Shown: piece after piece, positions 9,613-18,282 of the stretch | How positions within the stretch are numbered: the first letter of the stretch is position 1 | How the letters are laid out: each line of letters begins with the position of its first letter | Assembly: GCA_902781515.1 (NCBI GenBank) | Contig: CACZJU010000004.1 | Span: 62,001-126,000 of the forward strand | Direction of reading: 5' to 3' | DNA length: 64,000 nt | From: an uncultured Bacteroidales bacterium | Lineage (GTDB): Bacteria > Bacteroidota > Bacteroidia > Bacteroidales > Bacteroidaceae | The notes under the pieces: generated by a model | Told to the model about the DNA's origin: nothing | What the model saw: only the letters and a program-made list of their open reading frames with translations | Databases searched by the model: none | Made by a program: the position numbers and the translations under genes

Positions 9613-9620
9613 TATCTTTG
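9613..9620 (+). promoter_or_regulatory. Putative promoter -7 box of the DUF2795 gene
   Basis: TATCTTTG followed by C matches the Bacteroidetes TAnnTTTGC pattern. It lies about 110 bases before the DUF2795 start, so the transcript would include the paired repeats at 9635-9700 in its leader. Confidence 0.6.
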
Positions 9621-9634
9621 CACCCCGAAAACGA

Positions 9635-9700
9635 CGCTTGCGTAGTGAAACGGAGCAAGTAATCGCTCTGCGCTTGCGTAGTGAAACGGAGCAAGAAATC
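9635..9700 (+). repeat. Two direct copies of a 30-bp hairpin-forming repeat
   Basis: Copies at 9635-9664 and 9671-9700 share CGCTTGCGTAGTGAAACGGA followed by GCAAG, then AATC. Each copy can form a small hairpin (CTTGC with GCAAG). Degenerate copies occur in pairs at 32696-32725 and 32733-32760, and a partial inverted relative near 60874-60905. The role is unknown. Confidence 0.75.
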
Positions 9701-9730
9701 TTATTTTATAGCATTTAAAAAAGAACAGAT

Positions 9731-9952
9731 ATGTATTGGACACTGGAATTGGCCTCGAAGCTGGAGGATGCTCCCTGGCCTGCGACCAAAGATGAGCTGA
9801 TTGACTACGCGGTACGTAGCGGTGCTCCTTTGGAAGTTATTGAGAATCTCAACGAGATTGAGGATGAAGGCGAAATCTACGAAACCATCGAGGATGTTTG
9901 GCCTGACTATCCCACCAAAGAAGATTTCCTCTTCAACGAGGATGAGTATTAA
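9731..9952 (+). CDS. DUF2795 domain protein
   Basis: A 73-residue acidic protein. WPATKDELIDYAVRSGAPLEVIENLNEI matches the DUF2795 fold (P..K.EL...A...GA...V...L). Small versions like this are common in Bacteroidetes; the function is unknown. It has its own promoter-like box upstream and a double hairpin downstream, so it is probably transcribed alone. Confidence 0.85.
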   Translation: MYWTLELASKLEDAPWPATKDELIDYAVRSGAPLEVIENLNEIEDEGEIYETIEDVWPDYPTKEDFLFNEDEY

Positions 9953-9963
9953 AGCAAAACATC

Positions 9964-10042
9964 GCATCGTGTCAAGCGCTACTAACGCTTGGCACGATGC
10001 ATTAATAATGTATAGTGACAAGCATTACTAATGCTTTTTGTC
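9964..10042 (+). terminator. Two consecutive hairpins downstream of the DUF2795 gene
   Basis: The first hairpin pairs GCATCGTG.CAAGCG with CGCTTG.CACGATGC (9964-10000, loop CTACTAA). The second pairs GACAAGCAT with ATGCTTTTTGTC (10017-10042, loop TACTA) and is followed by TTTTCCC. The second has the better terminator form; the first may be a stabilising 3' stem. Confidence 0.7.
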
Positions 10043-10107
10043 TTTTCCCTTTTCAACCTTTTACGATTGTTTGTGTCTAAACCACATAAGTATATATAAG
10101 AGGTATA

Positions 10108-11865
10108 ATGGAAGAGAAAGAGCATTGCGACATGGAACGTCGCGATTTCCTTAAAAGATTCGGCATGGGAGCAGTATCGGCAGCCTCGATAATGCTGCTT
10201 GACCCATTCAAATCAGTAGCTTCAACGGTTGATTCTCCCATCAGCTATGCAGGTGCTGACGATGGCATGTCTGCTGATGTTAAGATGACTTATCGTGTGC
10301 AGAACGGTTCTGGTAAGTCTGTATCACTGCTGGGATTTGGCATGATGCGTCTGCCTCGCGAGCAGGAGGAAGTTGACCGCTTGGTAGATTATGCCATAGA
10401 ACATGGTGTGAACTACTTCGATACAGCTCCTATGTATGGAGGTGGTCGTAACGAGGCCGTAACAGGTGCCACCCTAAGCCGCTATCCTCGTGATAAATAT
10501 TTTGTGGCTACTAAGATGTCGAACCAGAATCAGGCACTTTGGTCGTTCGAAAAGTCAAAGGAGATGTACGAAAACTCTTTCCGACAGTTGCGTGTTGATT
10601 ATATCGACTATTATCTTCTTCATTCCGTAGGTGGTGGAGGCATGAATGCGTTGCGTGGACGATTCCTCGACAATGGCATTTTGGATTTCCTGCTTGAGGA
10701 ACGCAAGGCCGGTCGCATTCGTCATCTGGGCTTCAGTTATCATGGCGATGTATCTGTCTTTGACTACCTTCTTGACAATAACGATAAATATCATTGGGAC
10801 TTCGTGCAGATACAGATGAATTACCTCGACTGGCGTCATGCACGTGGTGGAAAACGTCGTGGTGGAGATGCTGATGCCGAGTATCTATACAACAGATTGG
10901 AGAAATTGGGCATACAATGTGTGATAATGGAACCGATTCGAGGTGGAGGATTGGCGAATGTCGCAGAAGAAATCGGTCAGCAACTGCGCAATGTACATCC
11001 CGATGACAGTCCTGCTCGATGGGGATTCCGTTGGGTGGGTTCGCATAGCAACGTGCTGACAGTGCTGAGCGGAATGAACCGTATGGATCATGTGAAGGAC
11101 AATATTGCAACCTTCTCGCCATTGGTAACATGCACGCCTTCTGAGAATGAACTATTGGCACATATCGCCGATGAAATGGCAGGTTTTCCAACTATCAACT
11201 GCACCACATGCGCCTATTGTATGCCTTGCCCATATGGGGTAGATATTCCTGGCAACTTTGCGTTCTATAACTCTGCTGTAAACAAAGGACTATTGCCTCT
11301 GCCAGAAACTACGGCTGCAAATTATGCAGAGCGTCAACAGGCCTACACTAAAGCCTATCGCGAGACTATTGGTGAGGCGGCTCGCGCTAATCGGTGTCAG
11401 GACTGTGGCGAATGTTTGAACAAATGCCCGCAGCAAATACGTATTCCCAATCAAATGAGTCGTTTGGTAGAACTTACGAGAAAACTAAGGCCACTTGCCC
11501 TCCTTTTTGTGGGCGTACTGTTTATGAGCCAAAAGGTGGCGGATGTTGTTACGAAAGAAAGCGATATGACGGTTGTGAATACAACTACACTTGCATCTGA
11601 TGTAGAAGGCTATGCTGGCACTACTCCTTTGAAGATTTACATCAAAAAAGACAAGATTGAACGCATTGAGGCTTTGCCCAATATGGAAACTCCGAAATAC
11701 TTTGTCCGCATAAAGAAAGAACTGCTGACAAAATGGAACGGGCTGACAGTGAAGAAGGCTGAGACTCAGGAGGTTGATGTTCTGACGGGCGCAACTTACT
11801 CATCGGATGCTGTTATCGAGAATGTCCGACGAGGACTCAAATTCTATAACAAGCAAAAGCGCTGA
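10108..11865 (+). CDS. Tat-exported aldo/keto reductase fused to 4Fe-4S and FMN-binding domains
   Basis: A 585-residue protein. A twin-arginine signal (ERRDFLKRFGMGAVSAASIM, residues 10-29) precedes an aldo/keto reductase domain at about 60-330 with DTAPMYGGGRNE, TKMSNQ and LLHSV, corresponding to the Asp, Tyr, Lys and His of the active site. Two ferredoxin-like cysteine clusters follow (CTTCAYCMPCP, CQDCGECLNKCP). A hydrophobic stretch (LRPLALLFVGVLFM) then leads to an FMN_bind domain whose DVLTGATYSS holds the threonine that ApbE-type enzymes flavinylate. An export-side redox role is inferred; the substrate is unknown. The FMN domain is usually a separate protein, so the fusion is notable. 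An alternative start is the ATG at 10132 directly before the Tat motif. Confidence 0.88.
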   Translation: MEEKEHCDMERRDFLKRFGMGAVSAASIMLLDPFKSVASTVDSPISYAGADDGMSADVKMTYRVQNGSGKSVSLLGFGMMRLPREQEEVDRLVDYAIEHGVNYFDTAPMYGGGRNEAVTGATLSRYPRDKYFVATKMSNQNQALWSFEKSKEMYENSFRQLRVDYIDYYLLHSVGGGGMNALRGRFLDNGILDFLLEERKAGRIRHLGFSYHGDVSVFDYLLDNNDKYHWDFVQIQMNYLDWRHARGGKRRGGDADAEYLYNRLEKLGIQCVIMEPIRGGGLANVAEEIGQQLRNVHPDDSPARWGFRWVGSHSNVLTVLSGMNRMDHVKDNIATFSPLVTCTPSENELLAHIADEMAGFPTINCTTCAYCMPCPYGVDIPGNFAFYNSAVNKGLLPLPETTAANYAERQQAYTKAYRETIGEAARANRCQDCGECLNKCPQQIRIPNQMSRLVELTRKLRPLALLFVGVLFMSQKVADVVTKESDMTVVNTTTLASDVEGYAGTTPLKIYIKKDKIERIEALPNMETPKYFVRIKKELLTKWNGLTVKKAETQEVDVLTGATYSSDAVIENVRRGLKFYNKQKR

Positions 11866-11891
11866 TTTCTTACCTCTTCTAAAGAAGACTA

Positions 11892-11927
11892 CTGCGAAAT
11901 ATCATTATTTTTATTGTTATTTCGCAG
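11892..11927 (+). promoter_or_regulatory. Perfect 10-bp inverted repeat before the sialidase promoter
   Basis: CTGCGAAATA (11892-11901) pairs exactly with TATTTCGCAG (11918-11927) around a T-rich loop. It is 27 bases after the reductase stop and 9 bases before the -7 box of the sialidase gene. It could be a terminator lacking a downstream T run, or an operator. Confidence 0.5.
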
Positions 11928-11935
11928 ATTAATTG

Positions 11936-11943
11936 TATATTTG
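11936..11943 (+). promoter_or_regulatory. Putative promoter -7 box of the sialidase gene
   Basis: TATATTTG followed by CAGCC fits TAnnTTTG. It lies about 85 bases before the sialidase start codon. Confidence 0.6.
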
Positions 11944-12027
11944 CAGCCAGAGGGTGATGCGAGAGCATTATTACGCGCATATGTGCGCTCCCCAAAATAG
12001 AAAGTATTACAAAAAACCATAAAAAAC

Positions 12028-14775
12028 ATGAAAACAAGAACTATGTGGACAATAATGATGGCCCTCGTGATATTCATGGGCTTCAGTGCCAATGCAAAGG
12101 CTCAGGCCTCTGTGAGTGTGGGGAAGCAAATCACTCAGGAAAGTGGCATTGTGGATGGTGGCAAGTATATTTTGCAGTCGCAAGCCAGCGGCACACCTTA
12201 TATCGTTGATTCCGGGACTTACTATTCTGTTCCTAATGCTGGAAACAAGGCAACAACAGCTTGCGTGTATTATTTCTACAAAAACGATGATGGCACATGG
12301 CGTATAAAGAACCTGTATACAGGGAAATACTGGGGTAAGCCTGTTTATAATACCGCTTTGGAGCCAACAGTAGAGAGTGAGGCAGGTGCGTGGTCGCTCA
12401 ATATTTCTGGTGGTATCGCATATCCCAAGGCAAAAGATGCAAATGGTACGGTGCGTAGTATCGACCGTTCGTCACAGAAACTTGTGGCCTATACTACGAG
12501 CACCTCTGCCGCTCAGCGCATGAAAATATATGCTGTTGAAGCAGGACTATCTTCGGAACCGCTCCAAGAGCTGGAGGGCAAAATGGTGACAGTAAGCACC
12601 ACCGCGGCCAGTGACCTCGAACTGGGACAGTGGTACACGATGTTCGATCGTGGTGTCAACGCTGGTAAGCCTCACGGCTATTTGTATGAAAACAGTGATA
12701 GCCATTATCTGTTCAATATAGGCACTGCACCCAGTGGTGTTGCTACAAGTGCCGCCAAGTACCTTGTGCGCCTCGTTGATGCCGGCGATGGTAATTACTA
12801 TGTCCAGAATGGTTTTGGCAACTATTTCGGAGTATTCGAGCATAGTGCTCAGGTGGCTGTGGTGCAAGATGCCTCAGTGCCTATTGCCGTGAAGAAGATT
12901 GCCAACACCGATGGTCATTTCTATCTGCAATGTGTTAGTACGGGTGTTGTCCTTGATGCCAACGATCTTAGCTCAGGCATTGACAAGGCCACCGTTGTAG
13001 GATGGAATACTAACGTTCCTTCCAGTGTCAATGGTAATAATGACTGGGCATTCTATCCTGTCAACCTCTCTGGTATACCTGCAGAGATAGCACTCTTCGA
13101 TGGTGACGTATCTGTGACACGAGGCTATCAGACAACGGGCCGGGGTAATGCCGATGCCCTGCTTCTGCGTATTGATATGACACCGTCTCAGGCCCTGCAG
13201 AAGGCGACTTTCCGTGTAGCACTCGACGAGGCAACACTCAACAATATCAGTAGCCTTTATATCTATGATACCAAGGCAACTGAGTTTATCGCAAATATTC
13301 CTGATGCTCCTGTCGGTCGCAATGATGAGATCTCTGCTATAACGGGTGTTACCGTGGAGAACATAACTGTTGGCCTGCATCGCTTTTGGCTCTGTGCGAC
13401 AGTGAAGGACGATGCGGAATTGGGCGCTATCCTCAAGCCCTCACTCGTGGCGATCGACTACACGAGTTCTGCCGACGCCTCATTTGACGCAAGTACTGTA
13501 GGAAACCCAAACCGTCAAGGTATGAAGGTGTTTGACCAACAGATGTTTGTCTTTAAGCCTACAACGGATAACTGCCGTTTTTATCGTATTCCTGCGATGA
13601 TTCTGGATAAAGACGGCAATATTGTTATTGCTGCCGACAAACGTTACAATAGCAATTCGGACTTGGGTAGCCACAAGATTGATGTTGTAAGTAAGCGCAG
13701 TGAAGATGGCGGACGTACTTGGCAGGATTATGCAACGATAGCTGTTGGCGATGGTTCTACTGCAGCTTATTTCGGATATGGTGATGCAGCCCTGGCCCGT
13801 GCCACAAATGGTGACCTCGTGTGCATCATGGCTTCGGGCAGTAAGATGTGGGGGTATGGAATGGTTACAGCTGGATTTGCCAAGAGTTCCGACGATGGCA
13901 AGACTTGGACGCTTGTTAAGAACCTTCTGGATTCTCCTGCTTTCTACGATGAAAGTAATAATGACGGAAGTCTTAGTGTAAACAACATTTTTACCACTTC
14001 TGGTAAGGGCCTGACGACAACTGACGGCGTGATAATGTTCACAACCAACTGTCGTCGTGCCGATACTGGCAACACTGCTCTTTGCTATATCCTTTACTCT
14101 ACAGATAATGGTAGTCACTGGAGACTGAGCAATGCCCTCGCGTATAGCGGTTGTGATGAGTCGAAACTGGAACAGCGTAACGACGGTTCACTGCTTCTCT
14201 CTGTGCGTCAGAGCGGTAATCGCGGTTGGAATACAGCTACATACACAAAGAACGACGACGGTACGGTTACATTCAACTGGGGCACGCAGTGGCGCACCTC
14301 CGACATTTGGGGTAATGCCTGCAATGCCGACATCCTCTACTATAGTCGCAAGAGTGATACAACTCCCGACATCATGCTTCACAGTTTCATTAATACCAGT
14401 GGACGCGAGAGTCTGCAACTCAGCATGAGTCTTGATGCTGGTGAATCGTGGAATGGCGTATATAACATCCAGCCGAACGGTTCATGCTATTCAACGATGA
14501 TTCAGTTGTCAAATGGCAATGTCGCCATCTTGTTCGAAGACGAGTCTTATAGCGCTGACAACGGCTATGCCATCAACTTCGTTACAATTACCCGCGAACA
14601 GATTCTCGACTGGTTCGTAAAGGCTGGAGGCGAATTGCCTACAGGTATTGAGATAATTCACAATTCACAATTCACAATTGAAAATGATGCTGTGTATAAC
14701 CTTTCGGGACAAAGACTAAACAAACCCGCCAAAGGCGTGAATGTTATAAATGGCAAGAAGTTCTTAATGAAATGA
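12028..14775 (+). CDS. Secreted exo-alpha-sialidase with type IX sorting tail
   Basis: A 915-residue glycosidase expected to release terminal sialic acids from glycans. A signal peptide (MKTRTMWTIMMALVIFMGFS, cleavage near KAQA) is followed by two beta-trefoil-like blocks (about 30-180 and 190-345), the second similar to the N-terminal domain of the 1246-aa protein in this window. A sandwich domain lies at about 350-480. The catalytic propeller starts with the FYRIP motif (Arg520) and carries four Asp boxes (SEDGGRTW, SDDGKTW, STDNGSHW, SLDAGESW). The tail VYNLSGQRLNKPAKGVNVINGKKFLMK is a type A sorting signal, implying export by the neighbouring system. Its linker is encoded partly by three AATTCAC repeats. 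The gene has its own promoter. Confidence 0.93.
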   Translation: MKTRTMWTIMMALVIFMGFSANAKAQASVSVGKQITQESGIVDGGKYILQSQASGTPYIVDSGTYYSVPNAGNKATTACVYYFYKNDDGTWRIKNLYTGKYWGKPVYNTALEPTVESEAGAWSLNISGGIAYPKAKDANGTVRSIDRSSQKLVAYTTSTSAAQRMKIYAVEAGLSSEPLQELEGKMVTVSTTAASDLELGQWYTMFDRGVNAGKPHGYLYENSDSHYLFNIGTAPSGVATSAAKYLVRLVDAGDGNYYVQNGFGNYFGVFEHSAQVAVVQDASVPIAVKKIANTDGHFYLQCVSTGVVLDANDLSSGIDKATVVGWNTNVPSSVNGNNDWAFYPVNLSGIPAEIALFDGDVSVTRGYQTTGRGNADALLLRIDMTPSQALQKATFRVALDEATLNNISSLYIYDTKATEFIANIPDAPVGRNDEISAITGVTVENITVGLHRFWLCATVKDDAELGAILKPSLVAIDYTSSADASFDASTVGNPNRQGMKVFDQQMFVFKPTTDNCRFYRIPAMILDKDGNIVIAADKRYNSNSDLGSHKIDVVSKRSEDGGRTWQDYATIAVGDGSTAAYFGYGDAALARATNGDLVCIMASGSKMWGYGMVTAGFAKSSDDGKTWTLVKNLLDSPAFYDESNNDGSLSVNNIFTTSGKGLTTTDGVIMFTTNCRRADTGNTALCYILYSTDNGSHWRLSNALAYSGCDESKLEQRNDGSLLLSVRQSGNRGWNTATYTKNDDGTVTFNWGTQWRTSDIWGNACNADILYYSRKSDTTPDIMLHSFINTSGRESLQLSMSLDAGESWNGVYNIQPNGSCYSTMIQLSNGNVAILFEDESYSADNGYAINFVTITREQILDWFVKAGGELPTGIEIIHNSQFTIENDAVYNLSGQRLNKPAKGVNVINGKKFLMK
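14655..14680 (+). repeat. Three AATTCAC units inside the sialidase gene
   Basis: Three tandem 7-bp AATTCAC units (14655-14675) followed by AATTG are read in frame as I-I-H-N-S-Q-F-T-I just before the C-terminal sorting tail. Gain or loss of one unit would shift the frame and remove that tail. Confidence 0.8.
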
Positions 14776-14847
14776 TTCATCCTTAATATATCATATTTTA
14801 TATAATATGTACAATAAAACGGAGATAGCGTGCGTTATTAAAAGAGG

Positions 14848-15789
14848 ATGAAAAGACTGTTGTTGCTGGCAGTGGGCGTGCTGATGGCCGCAGGAGCCAA
14901 GGCTCAGTACGATGCGGCGTTCACAAACTACTGGACGTTGCAATCCTATTTCAACCCAGCAGCAAGCGGACTGGACGGACGTCTCGATATACGCGCTGCA
15001 CTCAGTATGCAGATGGTGGGATTCGAGAACGCACCACAAACAATGTTGGCTACGGCTGACATGCCGCTCTTCTTCTTGAGTCCACGACATGGAGTTGGCG
15101 TTGGGTTCATGAATGACAAGATAGGACTTTTCTCCAATAAAAAACTGTACCTGCAATATGCCTATCACCAACCGCTATGGGGCGGACAGTTGAGCATAGG
15201 AGCCCGAGTGGGGCTGTTGGACGAGACGTTCGATGGTTCGAAACTTGATGTGATTGATCCGGGAGATCCTGCTTTCGCTACAAATGAGGTCGATGGAATG
15301 GGGCTGGATGTTGACTTCGGAATACGTTATACGTACAAGAAGAGATGGTATGCCGGTTTGAGCTCGATGCACCTGACAGGTCCTACCATTAAGCTGGGTG
15401 ATGACAAGATGCACGAAACCAAAGTGCCGAGACTATACTACGTGACTGGAGGATACACTGTGCAATTCAAACAGCCAGAATACGCCCTCTACACTTCGGC
15501 AATAGTCCGCACGGACTTGCAAGCATGGCGAGGTGATGTGACAGCCCGATTGGCATATAATGGTCCGAAACTGCAACTGTATGCCGGACTGACTTACAGT
15601 CCTACGATAAGTGTAGGAGCTCTAATCGGAACGCAATTCCATGGTATGCAGATAGGATATTCGTATGAGGTATATACAGGAGGCATCAGTGCCCTGCATG
15701 GTAGTCATGAGCTGGTGGTGGGGTATCAGATGGACCTGAACATATTTAAGAAAGGAAAGAACTTGCACAAAAGTGTGAGAGTATTATAA
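14848..15789 (+). CDS. porP: PorP/SprF family type IX secretion outer membrane protein
   Basis: A 313-residue protein with a signal peptide (MKRLLLLAVGVLMAAGAKAQ) and beta-barrel-type alternating strands. YDAAFTNYWTLQSYFNPAASG is the family hallmark at the mature N-terminus; the Bacteroidetes-specific PorP/SprF family carries the same NP.A.G motif. The C-terminal strands include HELVVGYQMDLNIF. It is the first gene of the porP-gldK-gldL-gldM-gldN order known from Porphyromonas gingivalis. PorP-like proteins associate with type IX cargo or with the outer membrane ring. Confidence 0.92.
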   Translation: MKRLLLLAVGVLMAAGAKAQYDAAFTNYWTLQSYFNPAASGLDGRLDIRAALSMQMVGFENAPQTMLATADMPLFFLSPRHGVGVGFMNDKIGLFSNKKLYLQYAYHQPLWGGQLSIGARVGLLDETFDGSKLDVIDPGDPAFATNEVDGMGLDVDFGIRYTYKKRWYAGLSSMHLTGPTIKLGDDKMHETKVPRLYYVTGGYTVQFKQPEYALYTSAIVRTDLQAWRGDVTARLAYNGPKLQLYAGLTYSPTISVGALIGTQFHGMQIGYSYEVYTGGISALHGSHELVVGYQMDLNIFKKGKNLHKSVRVL

Positions 15790-15815
15790 AGTTTAGAGTT
15801 TAGAGTTTAGAGTTG
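15786..15815 (+). repeat. AT-rich 7-bp array between porP and gldK
   Basis: Three GTTTAGA units follow the porP stop and end in GTTGAAAG. It is one of many intergenic arrays in this window with this unit length. Confidence 0.7.
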
Positions 15816-15846
15816 AAAGATACAATTAAAACTAAGATAAATAAGA

Positions 15847-17298
15847 ATGAAGAAGTTAGCGCTTTTAATTTTTAATTTTTCATTTTTAATACTCCTATAT
15901 AGTTGTATGGGCATGAGCAATAATGCTATGTCCACAGGTGGTGAGGTAACGGGTGTGCGTGGTACATCTTTCAGTGAACCCACGCCGTTTGGTATGGTGC
16001 CTATTAGAAAAGGCTCGCTGAAAGTTGGCTTGGAGGAGAACGATACTCTCTGGGGCACGGAATTCCCACAACGTGAGATTTCTGTCGATGGATTCTGGAT
16101 GGATGAATATGAGGTATCGAATGCCAAGTATCGTCAGTTCGTAATGTGGGTACGCGACAGCATCATTCGCGAACGTCTGGCAGATCCAGCGTATGGTGGT
16201 GATGAGACTTACAAGATAGAGGAGGATAAAGAAGGCAACCCCATCACTCCTTATTTGAATTGGAATAAGTCAATTCCTTGGAAGAAGGCCAATGAAGATG
16301 AACAGCGTGCCATAGAGAGTGTGTATGTTACTCATCCCATTGATGGTACAAAGATGCTTGATGCCTCTCAGATGAATTATCGCTATGAGATATACGATTA
16401 TGCAGCAGCAGCTCAGCGTAAGTATCGTATGAATCCAGAAGAACGCGACCTTAACACTGATGCAACACATGATGCCGTTCGAAACCAGACAGTGATGATT
16501 TCAAAGGATACTGCATGGGTGGATGACGAAGGTCGTATTCAGCGACAGACTATCACTCGTCCACTGTCTGGTCCGTGGGACTTCCTGAATACTTACATCG
16601 TAAATATCTTCCCAGATACAACATGTTGGGTCAATGATTTCCAGAATGCCGACAATGAGCGATATATGAAGCTTTATTTCAACAATCCGGCATTTGATGA
16701 CTATCCTGTGGTGGGAGTAACTTGGGAACAGGCAAATGCTTATTGTGAATGGCGTACCAAGTTCCTGCTGAAGGGATTGGGCGGTATGGCTAAGCAGATA
16801 CAACGCTATCGCCTGCCGACTGAAATTGAGTGGGAGTTTGCTGCTCGTGGGAAGTCGGGAAATCCATTCCCATGGGAGAGCGGTGAAGTAAAGAGTGACA
16901 AGAATTGCTACTATGCAAACTTCAAGCCCGATCGTGGAAACTATACAGAAGACGGAAGTCTTATCACATCTAAGTGTGGTATCTACAGTGCAAACTCTAA
17001 TGGTCTATACGATATGGCTGGCAACGTAGCAGAATGGACAAGCACCGTATATACAGAGGCTGGTGTGCAAAGCATGAGCGATATGAACCCAGAACTTCGT
17101 TACAACGCTGCAAAGGAAGATCCTTACAGATTGAAGAAGAAGAGTGTACGCGGTGGTTCGTGGAAAGACCCAGAGAGCATGATACGTTCAGCATGGCGCA
17201 GTTACGAATACCAAAACCAACCTCGTTCTTATGTGGGTTTCCGTTGCGTGCGCTCAATGGTAAATGATAATAGTAAACAACAGAATAGTAAAAGATAA
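15847..17298 (+). CDS. gldK: Type IX secretion lipoprotein GldK/PorK
   Basis: A 483-residue lipoprotein: MKKLALLIFNFSFLILLYSC ends in the lipobox cysteine. The rest is a formylglycine-generating-enzyme-like (SUMF1) fold with MDEYEVSNAKYRQFV, VTWEQANAYCEWRTKF, YRLPTEIEWEFAARG, NPFPWES, GLYDMAGNVAEWTST and GGSWKD...R.A.R. This fold is shared by GldK/PorK, which forms the periplasmic ring with GldN at the outer membrane. The hydrophobic core of the signal peptide is partly encoded by an AT-rich TTTTTAAT array. The stop codon abuts the gldL start with no gap, indicating translational coupling. Confidence 0.95.
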   Translation: MKKLALLIFNFSFLILLYSCMGMSNNAMSTGGEVTGVRGTSFSEPTPFGMVPIRKGSLKVGLEENDTLWGTEFPQREISVDGFWMDEYEVSNAKYRQFVMWVRDSIIRERLADPAYGGDETYKIEEDKEGNPITPYLNWNKSIPWKKANEDEQRAIESVYVTHPIDGTKMLDASQMNYRYEIYDYAAAAQRKYRMNPEERDLNTDATHDAVRNQTVMISKDTAWVDDEGRIQRQTITRPLSGPWDFLNTYIVNIFPDTTCWVNDFQNADNERYMKLYFNNPAFDDYPVVGVTWEQANAYCEWRTKFLLKGLGGMAKQIQRYRLPTEIEWEFAARGKSGNPFPWESGEVKSDKNCYYANFKPDRGNYTEDGSLITSKCGIYSANSNGLYDMAGNVAEWTSTVYTEAGVQSMSDMNPELRYNAAKEDPYRLKKKSVRGGSWKDPESMIRSAWRSYEYQNQPRSYVGFRCVRSMVNDNSKQQNSKR

Positions 17299-18246
17299 AT
17301 GGGAAAGAAACTGAATCTCATAGAAATCATCCAGAAATGGATGGACACAATGGCAGGACAGACATTCATGAACTATGCCTATTCATGGGGTGCTGCAATC
17401 GTTATTTTGGGTACATTGTTTAAGTTGACCCATCTGCCAGGTGCCAACTTGATGCTGTTTATCGGTATGGGCACAGAGGTGTTTGTGTTCATAGTAGCAG
17501 GTTTCGAACGTGTAACAGAGAAGGTTCCAGAACAGGCAGGTGCTGGTCTTAGTAGTGAGACTGTGGAAGAGTTGGCTGCTGTGGCATCTGCTGCTGCACA
17601 GAACGGTGGAGCAGTCGTCAGCGGTGGAGTTGCCGGTGGTGGTACTGTTATCATTGGTGGTGGTTTTGCTTCGGCTGAAGCCTCGCAGCAGGATACTTCG
17701 GCTAAAGCCTCGTCACAGGACACAGAAGCCTCGTCACAGGACGCTGAAGCCTCGTCACAGGACACAGAAGCCTCGTCACAGGACGCTGAAGCCTCGTCAC
17801 AGAATACTGAAGGTTCTTCGCAGAAAGTTGTGGCTGGTGGTCAGCCCATAATAATGGGCGGTGGCATTGTGGGAGGTGCTGGTTTGAATGAGGCTGCACA
17901 GTTGGTAGCAACGAACCCCGCAAGTGTGGAAGAGGCTGTAAAGAACTATACTGAGCAGTTGAGTGAACTCACTGAGGTTCTGGGCAGAGTGAAGGTTCAG
18001 GCTGAGCGAATGTCCACAGACAGTGAGGAAATGGAGAATCTTAATCGTACTCTTACAGGAATTGCCACAGTTTATGAACTGCAATTACGCAACATTAGCA
18101 AGCAGGTGGCAACTATTGAGCAAATCGACGAGCAGACACGTCGTATGGCACAGCAAATAGAGGAACTCAACAATGTCTATGCACGAATGATAAAGGCATT
18201 GACTGTTAATGTTGTAGGACCAATCAATCCGCAGAATGAGGCTTAA
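17299..18246 (+). CDS. gldL: Type IX secretion inner-membrane motor protein GldL/PorL
   Basis: A 315-residue protein. Two membrane helices near the N-terminus (SWGAAIVILGTLFKL about 30-44 and NLMLFIGMGTEVFVFIVAGFE about 51-71) are typical of GldL, which with GldM forms the proton-driven rotary motor of the type IX system. A glycine-rich GGAVVSGGVAGGGTVIIGGG segment and a long cytoplasmic coiled coil (VEEAVKNYTEQLSELTEVLG to MAQQIEELNNVYARMIKAL) follow. Between them is a heptapeptide repeat (ASSQDTE/ASSQDAE) about 45 residues long that ordinary GldL proteins lack as far as I recall. It starts at the base directly after the gldK stop. Confidence 0.94.
   Translation: MGKKLNLIEIIQKWMDTMAGQTFMNYAYSWGAAIVILGTLFKLTHLPGANLMLFIGMGTEVFVFIVAGFERVTEKVPEQAGAGLSSETVEELAAVASAAAQNGGAVVSGGVAGGGTVIIGGGFASAEASQQDTSAKASSQDTEASSQDAEASSQDTEASSQDAEASSQNTEGSSQKVVAGGQPIIMGGGIVGGAGLNEAAQLVATNPASVEEAVKNYTEQLSELTEVLGRVKVQAERMSTDSEEMENLNRTLTGIATVYELQLRNISKQVATIEQIDEQTRRMAQQIEELNNVYARMIKALTVNVVGPINPQNEA
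17704..17814 (+). repeat. In-frame 21-bp tandem repeat in gldL
   Basis: About five 21-bp units encode A-S-S-Q-D-(T/A)-E, alternating T and A, with degenerate units on each side. Because the unit is a multiple of three, copy number can vary without loss of frame. It forms a polar linker between the membrane part and the coiled coil. Confidence 0.85.
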
Positions 18247-18280
18247 TTCTCAATTTTCAATATTCAATCTTCAATTTGAG
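18246..18280 (+). repeat. AT-rich array between gldL and gldM
   Basis: Imperfect TTCAAT-type units (TTCTCAATTTTCAATATTCA and onward) occupy the whole 36-base gap between gldL and gldM. Confidence 0.7.
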
Positions 18281-18282
18281 AA

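Noticed and set aside
17704-17814. Regular repeats considered as a CRISPR array
   Set aside because: The units are contiguous 21-bp copies without spacers and are in frame in gldL.
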